A stretch of DNA of 64,000 bases, taken from the NCBI GenBank assembly GCA_011800805.1, contig MPNW01000003.1, positions 23,007 through 87,006 of the forward strand. Direction: 5' to 3'. Positions 56,584-64,000 of this stretch are shown here, piece after piece. The stretch comes from Hirudo medicinalis. Lineage: Eukaryota > Annelida > Clitellata > Hirudinida > Hirudinidae. The notes beneath the pieces were generated by a model, which saw only the letters and a program-made list of their open reading frames with translations, made no database searches and was not told the origin of the DNA. The translations under genes were made by a program, and so were the position numbers. Numbering within the stretch: position 1 is the first letter of the stretch; every line of letters starts with the position of its first letter.

Positions 56584-58931
56584 ATGCACAAACAAGGTTC
56601 GCAGGAATTGGTCAGACAGGAGATAAAGTGGCATGAATATCGATTTGAATGCGTCGGGGAAGGAAAATTATGGGAGCTTTCAATGGATTTTTGTGCTCAT
56701 TCAATGCGCCCCCCATTGCTTCGTTTATCGGAATTTGCATCAAACTACTGCAAATGATCCGCCAACTTCTGCTTCTTCTTTGATTTTCATGTTTCCATCG
56801 TCAGTTCAAGAAGTCCATGGACATTTTTCTGTTCGGATTCGTTTTAAACGAGTTCGTTGTGATGGTGCATGCTGTCTGCATTATTAAATGCAATCATGTC
56901 GATAATGCATTAATATTGAATATTCATTTACCAGTACTTGAAGGATCGAAATTCCTACTACAAGTGTATGATTAAATATTAAAGCGTTGATATAATCAAT
57001 TATATGACATCATCATAACGACTTCCTTCTGCACGTGCCTCATCCAACAGAGCATGACGTCATTTATGAGCGACCCCTTTGGGTTTTTGTCTGGACACTG
57101 TTTCCAGAACGCTTACTTCCGCTTGGTGCTTCGGATCAAAAGTTTATGGAGGAGTCATTCTCATCTCTGGAATCCAGCAATTTAGCATCACAAGATGTCT
57201 GAGTGAAAGAACCACCTTGTTTAAAAAAAAAAGTTATTTCTTGTTTATTGGGGTAATTGTAACTTCCTGTTTTAATAATTAAAAGAAAGAAATTGTCAAC
57301 TGAGAAAGATTTTTGAGGAAAATGAGGACAATAAATAAAGAGTCCAGGCGGAACGAAAGTTATATTTTCCTTGCAAGTGGTGCCTGGGAAATTATTTGGA
57401 ATTAAGTGTCATCCTGGCACAATATGGAAGCTTCGTGTGAGGTATCGTAAAAAATAGTATATTGCTTATTAAGCCAAGCTGCTGCAAAGGTGGAGTAGCA
57501 GTCAAAAGATGTTCGATGTTTTGTTGTGACCAGATGTGAGCGCAGAATATCGATATTGCCAGCTAACAAATCGATATTCCTAATGAAATCATCGAATGGT
57601 TGGCTGTTTCTCTTTCGTGCGGCTTTTTCTCACATCCGGCGTCTTGTTTTCCGTGTCCGTGTCATGGATCAATGGAGGATATTCAATCGAACATCATCTT
57701 CTCAACAAGTCGAGACTCCTTTTTGGTTGCTAACCTCGTGAATATCCTGTTCGTCAGTCCGCGATCCTGTCACTTGCACATGATCGATCACCGGTTTTCC
57801 CGATTGACACGGCAAATATTCCATCATCTGGGGGTTTCCAATGACTTTTTCCATTTCGCTCGGGATTGCATTAATGCTTTAAGTGGAGGGTGGATTACAA
57901 ATGAAATATCAACTAACTCTCTTCATATGATTGATTTTGAAATTTACAATCTAGACTCTCTCACGATTCTGAATGCTGTCTCATTTACTTAAAAACTGTA
58001 ACTTACCGAGCTATATGTATTACCGAGCTTCAAATTTTATTTTTGCTTTTTTTCAATAATCCAAAGCCGGCATTCTTTGCATATTAAATTTGTTTCGAAA
58101 TAAATCCTGTAATTCGATTTGAATGCAAAACAATTTTTGCGTGATGAATGGTCTCGGATATATCTTATTTGTCCTAGACACCAGTTGGTTGTTGGTTTCT
58201 TGTTATGATTTTTTTTATTGATGACACTTCATAAGGATGGATGAATGTAGTTAGTGTCGCGACCCAAGCACCCTTAAATTAATTCTTGCTGTAATAGCAT
58301 GATCATCAGCGAGCTGATTTAATCGAATTACTTTTATAGTCAATTTCATATCATTTTATAGTCATATCCATTTATTTTTAATATCCATTTGTTCTTTATA
58401 TTTTCTGAAACAAACATAAAAGTAGTGTATAGAATACACACCCTTAGGCAGATGAGAGGTTTCGAAAGCTGATGACCCTTCTAATTTGTTAAAGCCTTTG
58501 TATGGTCCTGACCTGATCATCCCTTTGACGACTTCATAAGATTGTTTTTATCAGGAAGAGGGGACATGAGGGGACATTATCTCGGATAACCACGTACTTT
58601 TCAAACATGAAATGGTAAACATTATCCAACTGGCTAAGATGACAACGAAGCCGACACCTCAACTCTTTAGATTGTCAAAGTAAAGGTTTACTGAGAAAAG
58701 AATGTCGATTCAGAATCTGTTGTTCAAGCACCATCACTTATTTCAGTTTTTAGCATTCAACCTTCCAAATATTCTCTAAAAAATAAGCAGACCACCTTGT
58801 ATCAATTTCATGAGTTAAGGACTCGGGCTTTAAAGTTAGAAAAATTTGGGGCAAATGCCCTTAACCCACACGAATGACGTCCCACTCACCTATATTTACA
58901 AAATGCGTCAGCAATGGCCGCAGCATCGACG

Positions 58932-59021
58932 CAAACAAACGGCAAGACCATCAACTCTTCCACCAACCTCTGGGGACTGGTCTTCATCCTCGGTATGCAT
59001 CTAGGTGATCGGTAGGAGAGA
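58932..59021 (+). CDS. Possible small exon or micro-ORF (MAAASTQTNGKTINSS...)
   Basis: An ATG at about 58932 opens MAAASTQTNGKTINSS followed by a hydrophobic TNLWGLVFILG. A possible donor (CTCG|GTATGC) lies near 58992. Read through, it stops at about 59018 (GMHLGDR*). The stretch is richer in GC than its surroundings. It could be a first exon of an upstream transcript of the Src-like gene, a small membrane peptide, or chance. No partner exon found. Confidence 0.25.
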
Positions 59022-59578
59022 TGCATATAAAGGGGACGATTTTAGTTTTGTTTCGTAAACATTTGCTCAGATGACTCAGCTCTTCCATTTCGACCAGTTT
59101 GCAATCGGGGTTGTTTTTTTAATAAAATTATTTATGCTTATGCTTTTACTTATATTACGTTTCTTCGTATTCTCTCCTCACAAGTTGCAACAATGTTAAT
59201 AATGCTGAGACAAGTCTCAGAGACATAGGTCATTTAGGTCAAGATTATGATACCGCTTCTTAATTTTAAAAACTTTGTTGAATCTAAGCATATATACAAG
59301 TTACGGATATTAAATTTTATGGGGTGAGCGCGTTTTGAGTTTCATATTCAGATAAAAAGTAATTTTTAATTAGCGTTAGTGATCCATTAATATAATTGTT
59401 GCATAATTAAATTTAAATACAGTTAAAATGCATCAAAATAAAATCTCACCATCCCTTATTGTGTTGTTCTGCATTTTGTTTTTCTTGTGCACTTTTGATG
59501 ATGGGTTTTGTTTTTGATGGCTGTTTCTGAATAGAAATCAGGTCTGCCACTTATTGAAGGCGTAGCTTGCTGGAGATC

Positions 59579-63236
<3,658 letters not shown>

Positions 63237-64000
63237 TTGCTCGTCTCAAGTGAATTCAAGACCTGCGGGACAAATTGTCGGTTAATGGTCATCATTGTTG
63301 TCGATTGTTGTTGTTGTTGTTATTAGTAGTTCTAATGGTGAGACTATTTCTGAACTATTAGACAATTTTCATTCAGAAGTTTAGGATGTCTGTGAGGTTT
63401 TAAAATTAGTGGATTTCAATCATGCAAATGGTCAGAAGATTTTGCCAGTTGTTTTTCTAGTTTTATTTGTTTTGATCCTTTTGTGAAGATGTTACATTAT
63501 TTATGATTAACATTGACAATTTAATTTAATTTTCCAAATAAAGATGAGTTTGGATGTGAGCATATTTGTTGAAAGGGAGTTAATAGTTCAAGCTCTAGTC
63601 ATAGATGGTCTGGTTCCATTCATGAGCTGTTAATCTTCAGGTTTTATCTAATTTAACCCAGCTTTCTTTTTTAACATTGTTTTGATTTCTTGTTTCTTGT
63701 GGGGAAAATTTGATTTTTTCACTTTTAAGTGACCAATTATTGGTATGTATAGACTTTTGATTCCAATGCTTGTAAATAAATTTTTAATGACAATCTTGTT
63801 ATTATTTCTGATTAATTATTAATCATCATTGCTTTTCTAATTCACTTATTTTATATTGTGAAAACTCATTTCTAACTTCTTGTTTATTATTATTATTATT
63901 GGTAGATGTGTGCTTCAGTATAATTATGTTGCTTATAGTTCTTCCAGTATATTTCATTTTGGCAAAAATCCTGAAAAACTTCATTTGATATTATTTTACA
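63237..64000 (+). other. 3' UTR and downstream sequence of the Src-like gene
   Basis: It has a (TTG)n run near 63300, poly(A) signals as noted, and a (TTA)n run near 63888. No further gene is seen before the window ends. Confidence 0.6.
63537..63542 (+). promoter_or_regulatory. Candidate poly(A) signal of the Src-like gene
   Basis: AATAAA about 300 bases after the stop. Another AATAAA lies near 63775, so alternative ends are possible. Confidence 0.5.

Larger units (their letters stand above)
53911..59578. other. Large intergenic region between ELAV-like and Src-like genes (divergent)
   Basis: About 5.7 kb. It probably holds 5' exons, promoter and enhancer sequence of both neighbours. Open frames here (56633-56887, 57079-57282, 57600-57992) have no domain or splice support. 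It contains the palindrome at 56564-56583 and a possible small coding segment at 58932. Confidence 0.5.

Noticed and set aside
57600..57992. Plus-strand 130-codon frame between the ELAV and Src genes
   Set aside because: No domain or splice signals. Cys/Phe/His-rich composition is consistent with a random frame.

Overview
The window is animal nuclear DNA. It is AT-rich, its genes are split by mostly short spliceosomal introns, and no gene has prokaryotic features. It encodes nervous-system and signalling proteins (UNC-79, ELAV/Hu, a Cys-loop anion channel, a Src-family kinase, an SHB-type adaptor). This set, together with an R2/HERO-type non-LTR retroelement, suggests an invertebrate metazoan, probably bilaterian. 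I cannot name the phylum from the sequence alone.

Layout. 1-430 (+): last two coding exons of an unidentified gene. 1061-19479 (-): a complete-looking unc-79 (NALCN channel complex) gene of many exons, with a broken R2/HERO-like retroelement lying antisense in one intron (about 11.82-14.75 kb). 20069-21107: a small LTR-flanked non-autonomous element just upstream of unc-79. 23949-37006 (+): a glycine-receptor-like ligand-gated chloride channel. Its body is clear from 30768 to 37006. Its probable signal-peptide exon is at 23949, and an exon in between was not found. A degenerate hAT transposase lies in that gap. 38064-39827 (-): a long, probably disordered protein I do not recognise, head-to-head with ETFB. 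40493-42070 (+): ETFB, six exons, complete. 42880-44972 (-): SHB/SHF-like SH2 adaptor, convergent with ETFB. 47343-53651 (-): ELAV/Hu RNA-binding protein with three RRMs. 53.7-59.5 kb: mostly non-coding, with AT-rich simple repeats and a perfect 20-bp palindrome centred on an E-box. 59579-63236 (+): Src-family tyrosine kinase, seven exons, complete.

The genes are not an operon. Each has its own strand, promoter space and poly(A) signals. ETFB is mitochondrial. The others fit neuronal excitability (UNC-79, the chloride channel, ELAV) and tyrosine-kinase signalling (Src; SHB-type adaptors bind phosphotyrosine).

I found no clearly new molecular system. The best leads are an unusual pore residue in the chloride channel (leucine at the 6' position of M2), a tandemly duplicated 3' splice site in the same gene, a GC-AG intron in the kinase gene, the antisense retroelement inside unc-79, the unrecognised 587-residue protein, and the palindromic E-box. 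Exon borders were derived by hand from reading frame, splice dinucleotides and family alignment from memory. No database search was run.
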